Under the pieces are notes generated by a model. It saw nothing but the letters and a program-made list of their open reading frames with translations, was not told the DNA's origin and searched no databases. Source: Folioceros fuciformis (taxonomy: Eukaryota > Anthocerotophyta > Anthocerotopsida > Anthocerotales). Taken from it: a stretch of DNA of 29,314 nucleotides. Location of the stretch: contig JBNGIO010006108.1 of the NCBI GenBank assembly GCA_049999805.1, forward strand, positions 85,033-114,346. Direction: 5' to 3'. The position numbers and the translations under genes are program-made. Shown here piece after piece: positions 10,201 through 20,549 of this stretch. Every line of letters begins with the position of its first letter. The stretch's first letter is position 1.

Positions 10201-13200
10201 AAACCAATTTTTCACTTTGAAATACCTGGCCTGCAGCTTGAACAAGGAGTTTTTGTTCGTGACATTGACAAGTTCTTCATCACATAGCCCACGTCTATAC
10301 GCAACAACTGCCAGTGTTGGATCCCTCTTCTCACAGTACTTACCAACGACACGGGAATCATAAAACGGATTGGTAGTAAGGAAGTGCTCAGGATTGGTAT
10401 TTGTATCAATAATAATCTTTCCAAGAGCATTGTGCACATGCACATCTTGGCTGCCCTCACTAACAAGATGCTCCAGAAACTGCGTAAGAAGCCTCAGCCG
10501 ATTTCTGAAAAAACAATCCAAGGATGTTTGAACAATGTTTACCATTTCTCGTTACCTGAAACATGGAATCAACAGTGCAGTTGGAGCATCCTATAATCAC
10601 TTACCGTTTCTCACACTCCTCAACAAGAGGTTCAACTGGGAGAAGGGACCTCACAGAGAGGATCAAACCCTTGATGAAATCCTCAGAGCAGTCATCATCC
10701 AGAAGCTGCCCAACAACCAGAGGCGCATTGCTTGGGTTCACCTGTGGGAATCATTTTCCAGAAGGCCAACTTCAGATTCCCAAGGTCAAGGACCCCAAGA
10801 ACACATGGACAACTGACCCGAAACCTTTAAAGCAGAAAAGCACCAGCATTGCCAGTAAATAGCTCACCTTCTGGACGTAACCCTCAATATAACGCAACAT
10901 GTTGTTCGTGTACAAATAATGGGTAAGATCAGGAACAAACCCAAAGCGGTCACAAACATTGATCAAAGGGCGGGCATCAGGAAGTTTTGCCTCCATCAAG
11001 AAATTTTTGGTCCGTTCAGCATCATAGAAGTTAGATTCTCGGGTTACACGCTCCACCTCCTTGATCTGCCCAGTCTTGGCTGCTGCTTCAATGTACTTGA
11101 AGTGGATCTCAGGGTCCTCGCTGAAAGGGTCACAGCCAGTCAGGACAGATTGCCAGAACTGCTAAGTACCCACCACAGCTGAACTCTTTTCTGGAAAACT
11201 ATCCCCTACCTTGAGCTCAAGAACGCCCCGAGGAAAAAGTAAAGGCCTTCATAAGACTTAAACTGCTCAAATAACTTCACACAGTTGTCTACTCCAAGCT
11301 GTTCTGAGTATTCCTTTGATACCTGCACTAAAAAGTCCCCTCAGCGACGCATTGGCAGAAACCATCTCAAGGAACTTCTTAGAAGGAGGCCCCTCTTACC
11401 TGGACAATGATTTGGAGATTCCCTCTCATGTTCACCAGGAGAAGCTCCTTCATGCAATCCAGAGCCCACTCCCTTGACATAGTTCCAAAGAACTCAACCA
11501 GTTGCTGTATTCAGAGAGTCACCACATTAGTTATTGACACAAATCTGAGAAAAAAAAAAAGAGAGACCGGTGGTGATTTACCTGAGGCTCGATGGCATGT
11601 GTATTTACAACAACACGCTTGATGTCGATCAGGTCAGTATAGTGCTGCAAGAAACGAGTGTCACAGGTTGCTCAAGTGTAAACCGAATACCAGCATCAGA
11701 GATAAAAAGGCAGACAGGTTTGACTTCCACTGACCTGCAGGGCACGCATGTACAGACCAGCTTTCTCACAAAGTTGAGCAATACGTGGTCGATCATAATG
11801 GCTGAACATGCCATTTGCCAAAATAGCATCTGCGACATTCGGGAAGGTGACGAGATTGATCTCCAACACCTAATTTAAGACATTTCAGACTGTGTCAGAC
11901 AACGTAGCACGACAGCAACTCCCATCAATAGAGGCAACTGATACAAGCGTACCTTAGTCTGAAGCACAGCATGCTCTGGAAGATTCGGCTTCAAGACATC
12001 TAGCAAGAAAGAAGTTGCCTCACGAATCATGTTTCTCTGTAAAATAAGAGTCGTTTGAAACCAATTATCATGCGCATGTTAAAGCCCATCCAAGTACAGG
12101 CCATCACTTTCGATCAGCAGAGACATCACCTTGCACAATCCTCAAAGCCAGAAGTTTGTTGTTTTCCTAGTCATGCAAAGAGGAAAACCAATGGACTCAC
12201 CTGCAGAAACAAGTCTGTGATTGTGTTGTAATCTAGAGGAGGTCCGCCTTCCATTTGAGACATCATCAACGCAAAATTGACAGCACCCTGCATCCAGGAA
12301 CAATGACAGACCTCTAACCAACTTTCCAATGTTGGCACTTGCAGAAAGGATCCTCAAATCCACAAAACAGACTGCAAACCTGAGGGTCTGTTCGCAAGAT
12401 TGATTGAAGTAAAAAAAGATAATCCGGTGTGTACCCAACCTGCATACCAAAGGTAGTCTTGTATTAGAACAAAATGAAGTGTCAGCAGGCTCGTTTTAGT
12501 GCACTGCTAGAAAACGTGAGTCGGACCTGCTTCGAGTATATGAGAATTTTGTCAAACTCCCGGCGTTCAGCAAAAGCTGCTACCACTTTCGGTGTTGCTC
12601 TTGCCTTAATGTAGATCTTAAGTGCCATGTCATTGTCGACTGTCTGCATTATTTGCACATAGAAAGAAAAACCAAAAATCAAGATTTTCCAAATGTCAAA
12701 GTTGTGACAACAGTAGAACTCTACTTGATGAGCATCACTTACTNNNNNNNNNNNNNNNNNNNNNNNNNNNNNNNNNNNNNNNNNNNNNNNNNNNNNNNNN
12801 NNNNNNNNNNNNNNNNNNNNNNNNNNNNNNNNNNNNNNNNNNNAACAGTAGAACTCTACTTGATGAGCATCACTTACTTTGACAAGATCTCCCAGCTCCT
12901 CACTGCACTCCAGCTTATCTTCCGCTAGCCAGTTCTCCAGCAAATTCTTCTTATTTTGATTGACCACTAACCGTGACAGTTCCAGTGACTCGAAGGCATT
13001 TAACTTGCCCTTCAGCAAAAGAGTTGCAAAGTACTGCAGCAGAGGAGATGTCTGCCCGGGTTGAACTGGAACACTCTGAAACGAGCCATCTACACAAGGT
13101 GAGCATACGGCTAACACAAACTGATCCAGGACACAGAGGTTCAATGCTGCATCCAGACCTGAAACTTGGCAACAGTCTCAGGCTTCCGCAAAATCCCCTG

Positions 13201-15836
13201 AGGTGACTCAGCCGCAAGCTCTGCAGCCTCCTTGTACTTCATTTGTGAGAACAACTCTTGAAACCGTTGCACAACCTGGGGAGAAGGAACATCAGTTTCA
13301 CATCGGCGCATGTATAACTAAACCCACCTATCTAGGATCACAGGAAAGAAAAGTGCGTGCAATAGAGCAAAAAAAAGGAAAACCGGCTGCCAAATACCAG
13401 ATTTTCAGCTCCGGGTAAATTCCCTCGCTTGGCTAAGTTAACAGCAAGCTCCAAGTTGTTCAGCTGTACCACAGAAGATGGCAAGGCATCAAAATCAAAC
13501 AAAAAGTACAACAGACCCAACGTTACAATGAGCAGTCTAACATTAACTGATTCCATATTACCTGTCCACTGACGAAAGGCACAATGGTCGACTCATTCAA
13601 AGTGGCCTGCAATACTTGCCCTCGCCGATTGACAGCATAAAAACCACCCAATGATGGGGCATCAGCTGTGAGGAAAATAGGATCAGGGCTGATGCGATTT
13701 CGGTACACTGCAGTTGCAGTTTCCAGATCATACACGAACAGAAGGCCAAGCTTCGTGATCACGTAGATCAAGCTGTACTTCTGGGAAATCTGCTCAATTC
13801 AGTCACACATATTTGTCAGACACATGTTGCATACACTGATAATCCACGCTCACGCATCAGAAATCTAGACCTTGGAACCATTCTGAGCCACTTACACCCA
13901 CACAATGGCATCCAAGGTTGACACACAATGCAACAACTACAACCAAAAACTAGTAAGGGACGATTGGCCAAAGGACTAGTGCCAAACCTGCATTGCAACC
14001 GGGAAATCATCTGCAAAGTCAGGGGGAAAGAAGAGATCTGCCTGCTTCTTAGAGAACGAAGGTTTCCCTGCACACATCCATCACAAGATGCAGGTTTGCT
14101 TCAAAGAGCCAGCCAAATGAGAATGGACACCAACAATCATCAACATCGCACCGCAACCTCAACAAACTTTCAGAATCCCACCTGGTGCAGCACCCAGCTC
14201 AATGATGTGCAACTTCGATGTCAACTGTCCACCATTGATAGTCTTTGTTGCAAAGGAGATCAGAATCGATGGCGTATCATTCCCAGGAACCTGAAACAAA
14301 GGATGACAGCGAGTGATGAGCTGCTCAGCTGGAAAACAGCAGACCCCTATGCAAGCCGGCAAATCTCTCAACACAATCAAGCAACTTGTAATTGCTTCTA
14401 GACCTGCACCTTTCATTCAAGCCTTTTGATTGCTTCTGAGACCTGCAACTTTTCATTCAAGCTACCCAGATCCTACCTTGAAAGTAGATAAAGCTGCAGC
14501 ATGTGAACAGCTGGTAAACTCCAGACACCAAAAGAAGCTGGGAAATCTCTAGACATGCTTAAGCATCATACGATTGGTTCTAAAACCCGAACGGTTCATT
14601 CATCCCACGTAGATCTTACCTTGAAAGTGGAGAATGATGCAGCATGAGCCTCCAGTGCTTGGCTCCTTTGCTGGTCAACAGAATAGAGCTGCATATTCCC
14701 CTTTACTAACTGGGGTCGCTGTGGAAAACAAAAAAAAGGACGTTGGAAATTCGGGATTACGACAATGTGTCTCTCAACGAAACCAGACAATAAGCACCGC
14801 AAACCTCGGGGGCTCCTGGAGCAATGCCGATAAGCACTAGCCACTTCTCAGTAGGGTCACAGCGATAGTTGATTATTTGATTGTTAGTCAAGTTGGCAGT
14901 CCGCTCAAACACTCGGACCGGCTCGGACTCCCCTGTTCAACACACCAAAAAAACACACATATCAGTCATCTGATATCTAAAACCAACAATCTTTGAAACG
15001 CTTAGACAAAGGACAGTTGCAGAGAAGTGGTTAGAAATTAGAAGACCTTCAATGCTCCAGTGATATACAGAACCCTGCGTGACAAGTCCCAGCAGCTTGG
15101 GTGTGATCCACTTCCAGAACACCACCTGCACGGACGGAGAGATCCAACCTTCAAACACCCCTCTTCTGCTCGGCGACCACTACCGACTCAACAAAGACTG
15201 CTCGGCACAGCTGGCTGCTGCATCCAACAGGCGGCGAAACAAACCTGCTCAGGCATCTGAAACGACTTTATCTTGGTCTTCAACTCAATGTTAAAAATTT
15301 GCAGGTGGTCCTGAGTGGTCCCAGCGATTTGGGCTGAAAAGGGAGACAAGAAACAACAAACCCATGACTGCCACCGAAACGAAATGCCCCGGTCCCAAAC
15401 GAGCACGAAAAAATATCTCACATTCCCCCATTCACAGTACCTTTCAAAGCCAGCACTCGGCTGGTGGGGTTCATCAACGCGGAATCTGCGGTGATCGGTC
15501 GACGCAGCGGCTGGGAAGGCATGGACATGTCGATGATAACCACGCTGTTCTGAGCGCCAGTCTCTCGAACGCAGATATACTTGTCAGACTCCATGGTGAC
15601 ATGCGTGAATGTTATGAACTGAGGGTTTATCCCCAGGCTCGTGAGCTGGCAAAAGAGCACAAATCGATCAAGAGGCGGGACAAGAAATCTGTGGGCAGCC
15701 CGGGAGCCAAGATCTCGGCCCCCAGATCTCCCCAAAATTACACCAGTCCACGAACCCTGAAAACCACAAGGCTCTGAATCCGCGTGCTCACAGTCAGGGC
15801 CTCCTTCATGGCGATGGGCGCGTTGGCGGCCGCCAT
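7211..15836 (-). CDS. CHC: Clathrin heavy chain, complete, 30 coding exons
   Basis: Exons (high to low): 15836-15792, 15645-15441, 15333-15245, 15125-15047, 14932-14805, 14718-14620, 14290-14182, 14067-13988, 13789-13562, 13463-13398, 13275-13159, 13075-12878, 12643-12527, 12439-12380, 12287-12201, 12036-11953, 11869-11735, 11644-11582, 11504-11400, 11322-11210, 11120-10868, 10741-10605, 10504-10226, 10113-9111, 8993-8508, 8320-8150, 8052-7867, 7770-7648, 7553-7443, 7351-7211. Sum 5,097 nt, 1,698 aa, every phase and GT-AG site consistent; plant members are about 1,700 aa. The protein forms the triskelion leg of clathrin coats at the plasma membrane and trans-Golgi. The N-terminal propeller (about 1-330) starts [15 protein letters not shown] and is followed by the helical CLH-repeat legs. 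The trimerisation region and a Gly/Pro/Met-rich tail ending PPMGGY close it. No frameshift or stop was found. Introns are 77-198 nt apart from intron 6 (329 nt) and the gapped intron 12. Confidence 0.97.
12709..12878. other. 100-N assembly gap flanked by an identical 35-bp copy
   Basis: N run at 12744-12843. The 35 bp before it (12709-12743) are identical to the 35 bp after it (12844-12878), including the intron-12 donor site. This looks like two contigs that overlap by 35 bp but were joined with a default gap. Removing the gap and one copy leaves an intron of about 99 nt, like its neighbours. The coding sequence is unaffected. Confidence 0.9.
14391..14646. repeat. Diverged tandem duplication in clathrin intron 6, reaching into exon 6
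   Basis: The 36 bp at 14468-14503 match 14611-14646 (31 of 36 identical). The latter spans the end of exon 6 and its splice donor. Around them, a motif of the form ATTGCTTCT..GACCTGCA..TTCATTCAAGC recurs at 14391-14422 and 14429-14462, and more weakly near 14570-14603. Intron 6 (329 nt) is the longest in the gene, and the duplication explains its length. Confidence 0.75.
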
Positions 15837-16610
15837 GATGACCAGCCGCGATCACGAGCCGCACTGAATGCCCGCCCTCCCCGGACTTTCGTCCGTCCCA
15901 GCTACCGCAAGGGACGAGGCTCTACAGGCCCGCCCCGCGCATCCTCTCCGTCCCAGCAAATGCCACTGCGCCGATCCAGGTCTCGCCCTGCAGCGCAGCA
16001 GCAGCAGCCAGGCACGGCCCACCTCGGTCAGATCTGCGGGCCTGGAAGCAACCACAATGGCAGGAAGGAGCAGCAGCAGCAGTAGCCCTTCCCCCGCAGC
16101 CCGCTAGCTTCCACGCGGGAGCTGCGGAAGAGCCCGGATCGACTCCCCGCAGCTCGTCGTGCGGGCAAAGAGGAAATCGAGGCTGTCTGTAGGAGATCAG
16201 GTGCAGCAGGGGAAGCGGGCACTAACCGATTCGGCAGCGTGGCGTAACAGCAGCGTAAGCCTTGGCAGCGTTGCAAGGTAAGCCCTTACAGTGCACGACG
16301 AGGCAAAGCGAGGCGAGGCGAGCAAGCCCGCACATACACTTCCGGCTCGCGTGCCAGGCGTCCAGAGATAAAAACGAACGGAAGGAGAAGTGGCATTCCA
16401 GCGTCGCGCCCTCACCGGGAACTCTCCCCACCCTCGGCCCAAGCCAGCTTCGGTACTCCAGCTCCGGCATCTCACAACAACAATGTTACAACACATCATT
16501 ATACTCTCTCTACGAGCCTTTTCTCCCACACCTCATCCAGCGCACACTAACTCCTCTCTTCACCAACAGCAAAACAAAGTCCACCTAATTAAACTAGGTT
16601 CCTCCGCACT
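15837..16610 (-). promoter_or_regulatory. Clathrin heavy chain 5' flank (UTR and promoter)
   Basis: GC-rich DNA upstream of the clathrin start with no supported coding frame. It contains an AGC-triplet run (16069-16083) and a GCGAG-type pentanucleotide run (about 16303-16324). A leader intron is possible but cannot be placed. GC content falls sharply near 16.6 kb, where the transposon-rich zone begins. Confidence 0.5.
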
Positions 16611-16850
16611 TTTAACTGGTAGTGTTTACTAAACAAAGAGATAGGATATCAAATCTATTTCAAGTCGAAGAAGAATAATCAAAAGAACACTTAATAGTCA
16701 ATAGCGGGTTAGCTTCCTCCAATATCCTTGGGAAGGAGTAAGGCTTGGAAAGGGTCAAGGATCGCTAGAAAACAAGCCCCTCAAAAATCTTTGATGAAAA
16801 ATGAAATATAATAACACAAACTTGCTTAAGAAAAAAAACCATGCCTTATA

Positions 16851-16975
16851 GTCTTTAGGGACACATGCAAAGGGAATATACCCTCTTCAATACCAGGGAC
16901 AAAAGATTTCAGCATATGATAATACCTCATAACAAAGTAGGAAACAAATATTATTTTAGAAAAACAAAAGGGCCA
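16851..16975 (-). pseudogene. Decayed retrotransposon segment, second copy
   Basis: On the minus strand one frame reads FVPGIEEGIFPLHVSLKTIR. It resembles FVRSVKEGALPLPMSLRSTR read on the minus strand at about 19,840-19,910. The DNA of the two segments also aligns over about 120 bp. Both are probably decayed parts of the same retrotransposon family in the same orientation. The surrounding 16.6-17.3 kb has no intact frame. Confidence 0.4.
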
Positions 16976-17343
16976 AGTTTCTTAAAAATGTTGATGAAGA
17001 TTGGAGAGTATGTAAAACGTATTGTATAAAACCATAATGTAAGGACGACTGGACAACTAAAACTCATTCTAGTTCATGAGAAGGCTAGTTCCTCAATGGG
17101 AACAACATGTGAAGTATTTCATAAAGGCAGAAAAACAAGATGGGAAAACCCACAATGATAGGGACACTAGGGGCTAACTCTTTGAAGCCTAATGACTACT
17201 AACAACACCTAAAACATCATGGTCTGGGAGGAGAAAGGATCTACGTACCATTGAAGTTGCCACCTACCTCTCTTGCCAACATTGTTGTCCTGGCATTAAC
17301 CAACACTCATTGTGGAGCAATGGAAATACTCTCCAAAAAAACA

Positions 17344-17721
17344 CTACGAGAGGAAGATCAAGCCCATTTTTCCAATCCCAACCAAAAAAACGCATGAAAT
17401 GACAAGACCAAGTCCATTTTTCCAGTTGTAAACCGTCTTAGCGCAAGACTTCAAAAACTTGGAAAATGCCTTGCACATGGCCTTGTGGGTCTCAATGGCA
17501 AGGGGGATAAAGGTGTGTCTAGCTTGTAGAGGGGTGTAATTGTGAACCTTGGTCGATGCACTCCCTTCTACCACCCAAGAGAGTTGGAGGACAACATTCT
17601 TATAGACCATAATCCATGTGGGGTCAATTATGACCATGTCAACAATAAAAACTTGTTGATCTCCTTGGATGAGGAAAAGGTCAACCCGAAGACAAACTGT
17701 CATGAAAGACAAGCAGCACAA
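17344..17721 (-). pseudogene. Retrotransposon fragment with restriction-like endonuclease motif
   Basis: This open frame of 125 codons contains RVDLFLIQGDQQVFIVDMV followed by IIDPT and then HTFIPLAIETHKAM and FLKSCAKTV. The VD-x13-D spacing followed by a hydrophobic strand resembles the PD-x(12-14)-D nuclease motif at the C-terminus of some non-LTR retrotransposon proteins. The FIPLAIET block is, as I recall, common just after it in plant and algal elements. It has no start of its own and continues the fragment at 19,365-19,760 in the same strand and order. Assigned by motif recognition only. Confidence 0.5.
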
Positions 17722-17730
17722 GGTGGAACA

Positions 17731-19293
17731 TACTCGGGACAGTCCCAGCGATCAATATACTCAAGACAGTCCCCAATTCTGCCATACTCGAGAGTGTCCC
17801 ACCTACAATTGAGTGGTGGACGACTCGAGCTAAGGAAGAGTGTTTACTGAATAAAAGGAGCATATGGACACAATATTCTAGTATGGATATTTGCAAAATA
17901 TGCTAGTATAGAAATTCTCTATTTTGAGGACATAAGTGATTAGCTCATTATCAGCCAAGTAGACATGCTAAATAAGCATGTTAGTTGCAAACCGTAAGTT
18001 AGAGGACGAGTTGACCAAACCCCGCTGCAGGCTAGTTAGGTACAGCTGCAAAAGCGTGGGAGAAGGGCGCCAGGGATAGATGCGTTGCAAAATGATGGAA
18101 ATGGCAGGGCGCAAATGTGGCTGAGAGGTGTGCAAATGTGGCTGGAAGGCGCGCATGAAGATGGCTTCGCACTGAAGCAAAGATAAGTGGACGATTACGG
18201 CTTTTACAAGCAGTTGTTAAAGTAGCGCCTAAGAGCATTGCACATAGGGGACTAATCCCAAGATCCTTCTTGTTGAAAATGCAATCTGGAATGCAATCTT
18301 GAATGGAAGCTTAGATTCAAAGCATGTTTTTGAGCGACGGGATGTTGTGTGCAGGTGTTGGTGTGATTTTCCAACTCGTAATCACGCAAACTGCGTGATC
18401 CTCTTCAATGCTGGAGAGCATGCTGCAAGCAATGCTGTTCACTTGTTCACTTCATCAACTACTGTCAATCTGGAGCATGGCATGCAAGAGCTAGGGGCGA
18501 TTTAGATTGGTGGAGGCTGGCTGGCTAGGCAACTACAGCAAGGCGGCATCACCAACACACCCTATCGTGCTAGCAGCAGCAACAGTATTCCACTTGTAGC
18601 AAGCTATCCCATCCTTCTAGAGCTCATAGCATCCGCCACAGAGGTTGGTTGCCTTTGATTCACATACCAAATTATTTGCCTCATTGAGACAAATCTATTG
18701 GTATAACTTTTGTTCAATTTTGAGTGAGATCCAGGAACTGAATGCCTTTGAGGATTCGGTCATCTAGGGTTTTAGTGGGGGAATGTTGGCTATTTGCAGC
18801 CAACGCCCCTCTTGTTGCAGCATAGGGGCTAGGACTCTTATGGACACTGGCACTTCAGGTCTTTCACTACATGTAGCCTAGCTCTTAGCTTAGCTTTTAG
18901 ACTTGCTCCCTACAGGTCCTTTTTGTAGCTGTAACTTTGACATTTCACAGTTTTGAACTTGTCTGGTTTTTTGGCTTTAGCAGCAAGCCTGACTGTAGTG
19001 CTAGCTTGCCTTCTTTTCCCCCCTGAACAAAGGACTCATATTTTGCTACAATTGTGGTGGGACAGATGGAGTATACTGGGGACAGTCCCAATCTTGGTCT
19101 TAGCCATACTCGCGACAGTCCCAGTCTTGGTCTTGGCCATACTTGGGACACTCCCAGTCTTAGTCTTGGCCATACTCGGGATAGTCCCGGTCTTGGTCTT
19201 GGCCATACTCGGGATAGTCCCGGTCTTGGTCTTGGCCATACTCGGGATAGTCCCGGTCTTGGTCTTGGCCATACTCGGAACAGTCTCACCCCC
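17731..19293. mobile_element. Fold-back-like insertion with repeat-built inverted arms
   Basis: The left arm (about 17,731-17,815) holds three 27-bp units starting TACTCGGGACAGTCCC or a variant. The right arm (about 19,045-19,293) holds related 33-bp units. The inner end of the left arm (17,781-17,813) is inverted at 19,046-19,078. Blocks ATACTC, TGTCCCACC and ACAATTG are conserved in order, with one 4/5-bp and one 1-bp difference in spacing. The 1.2-kb interior has no coding frame. Long arms made of tandem subrepeats are typical of fold-back elements. It sits between the two halves of a retrotransposon frame. No target-site duplication could be fixed. Confidence 0.45.
19074..19293. repeat. 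33-bp minisatellite, 6.7 copies
   Basis: Units begin TACTCGGGATAGTCCCGGTC and end TTGGCCA. Units 4, 5 and 6 are identical; units 1-3 are diverged and unit 7 is partial. Each unit carries a short dyad (CGGGA-TAG-TCCCG). As 33 is divisible by three and no stop occurs, both strands stay open and give repeated peptides (ILGIVPVLVLA, SMAKTKTGTIP). Those are by-products. Confidence 0.92.
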
Positions 19294-19364
19294 GGCATAG
19301 TAGTCTATTTGGAGCACCACCATGCCCAACAGAGCTTTGTTGCACGTCGCACGACAAAACACCA

Positions 19365-19760
19365 TTAAGTAGTATGAGTGCTGCTTGAGGGCAAAAAGGC
19401 AAGCTCCTTGGCCAAGAAAGACATGACATCTTGTACTACATCATACGTAGCAATCTTGAGACCTCCAATCGGGCAACGGGCAAGATGAGTACCAAAGTTG
19501 TGTAGAGGCGCCCCGCAACTGCAAGAGGAGAGAGAGTAGGCCAAAGGTTGGACCAAACCAAGGTGAAACCTCATTGTACTAGAGAATGTGGTTAATGCAA
19601 TTTGGAAAGCTTGGATGCTAGGTCGAACTAGGACCCTACGCCCTTTTCGAGCACGAACAAAGTGGCGCTCGAATGGGCCTGGGGTTAGAAGAATCTTAAA
19701 GAAGATTAAGGTGCATTTACGTGTATTCTTTCTCGAGATGAAAATTAAGGCATAGCCATC
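19365..19760 (-). pseudogene. Retrotransposon fragment with CCHC motif (non-LTR type)
   Basis: An open frame of 132 codons, bounded upstream by a TAG. It contains RPSIQAFQIALTT, then RFHLGLVQPLAYSLSS, CSCGAPLHNFGTHLARC and GGLKIATYDVVQD. The C-x-C-x9-H-x3-C cluster followed by GG and a conserved aspartate resembles the zinc-knuckle region downstream of reverse transcriptase in non-LTR elements with a restriction-like endonuclease. The frame stops at 19,365. Its logical continuation is the fragment at 17,344-17,721, with an insertion between. No reverse transcriptase core is seen, so the copy is truncated and dead. Confidence 0.5.
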
Positions 19761-19862
19761 CTAGCTATAGATGAAAGAGAATCTCTTGTTGATCTTAGGG
19801 ACATTGGCAATCCTAGCTATAGATGAAAGAGAATCTCTTGTTGATCTTAGGGACATTGGCAA
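19759..19862. repeat. Perfect 52-bp tandem duplication
   Basis: Two identical adjacent copies, 19759-19810 and 19811-19862. They lie in the decayed retrotransposon part. Perfect identity in otherwise decayed DNA means either a recent event or an assembly artefact like those at the gaps. Confidence 0.9.
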
Positions 19863-20463
19863 AGGGAGGGCACCCTCCTTAACACTACGGACAAAAAATT
19901 CCAAAATAGAGGCATTACAAATAAAAAAATGAGATGCTAATATAAAAAAAGAGCTGAAAGGCCCAACACCTTGATGCCAATATTTCCTTTGCTGCAAACC
20001 AATACCTTCAGGCACATTATCATGTTCAATTCAATTCATATATATTTAAATCTTTTTATTAGTTTATAATTAGGTAGTTTGGATCAGTAAATTAAATTAT
20101 TATATTAATTATAAGATTTTGTAGAATGGTAGATATGTTATTTACATTAATCATCATTATAAATGTATGAAACTTCAATATGGTTAAGTTAGTATTCGAC
20201 CACCCAACAGTGGCCGTGAAGGAGCTTAAATGTCAAGAGCTCTTAATGGCTTAGGCTAAATGGACACAAGTGCATCCTACGTTCTAGGATTGAGCATCCT
20301 TGCTTGCATCAGTTCCTAGATGTGCTCAAATCTATACTTAGATGAAGTGCTTAGATGCCCTCAAACAATACTTAGATGGCTTGCTCGGATGGCTACTTGG
20401 ATAGGGTGCGTATTGGGAAGGATGACAAGATGCCTTGAGGAGCAAGTAGCTAGGAGGAGCTTG
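19863..20463. other. AT-rich spacer, no gene
   Basis: The first 100 bp continue the decayed retrotransposon. 20,036-20,190 is very AT-rich, and the rest is unique sequence in which I see nothing recognisable. Confidence 0.5.
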
Positions 20464-20549
20464 AACCTCTTGAAGGGTTCTCTTAGTTGTGAACACACCT
20501 CNNNNNNNNNNAACCTCTTGAAGGGTTCTCTTAGTTGTGAACACACCTC
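20464..20549. other. 10-N gap flanked by an identical 38-bp copy
   Basis: N run at 20502-20511; 20464-20501 equals 20512-20549. As at the clathrin gap, this looks like an unmerged contig end overlap. Confidence 0.9.

Noticed and set aside
12709-12878. Genuine tandem repeat or CRISPR-like spacing around the N run
   Set aside because: One copy on each side of a default 100-N gap is the signature of unmerged contig ends.
18760-18804. Purine tract GTGGGGGAA followed by TGTTGGC, like the start of a 3' LTR
   Set aside because: No second LTR, no gag-pol sequence upstream, and no primer-binding site could be found; the GTTGGC/GCCAAC hairpin alone is weak evidence.
19036-19368. Long open frames on both strands with repeated peptides (TKTGTIPSMAK, ILGIVPVLVLA)
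   Set aside because: They arise because the 33-bp minisatellite is a multiple of three and has no stops; there is no homology or gene structure.
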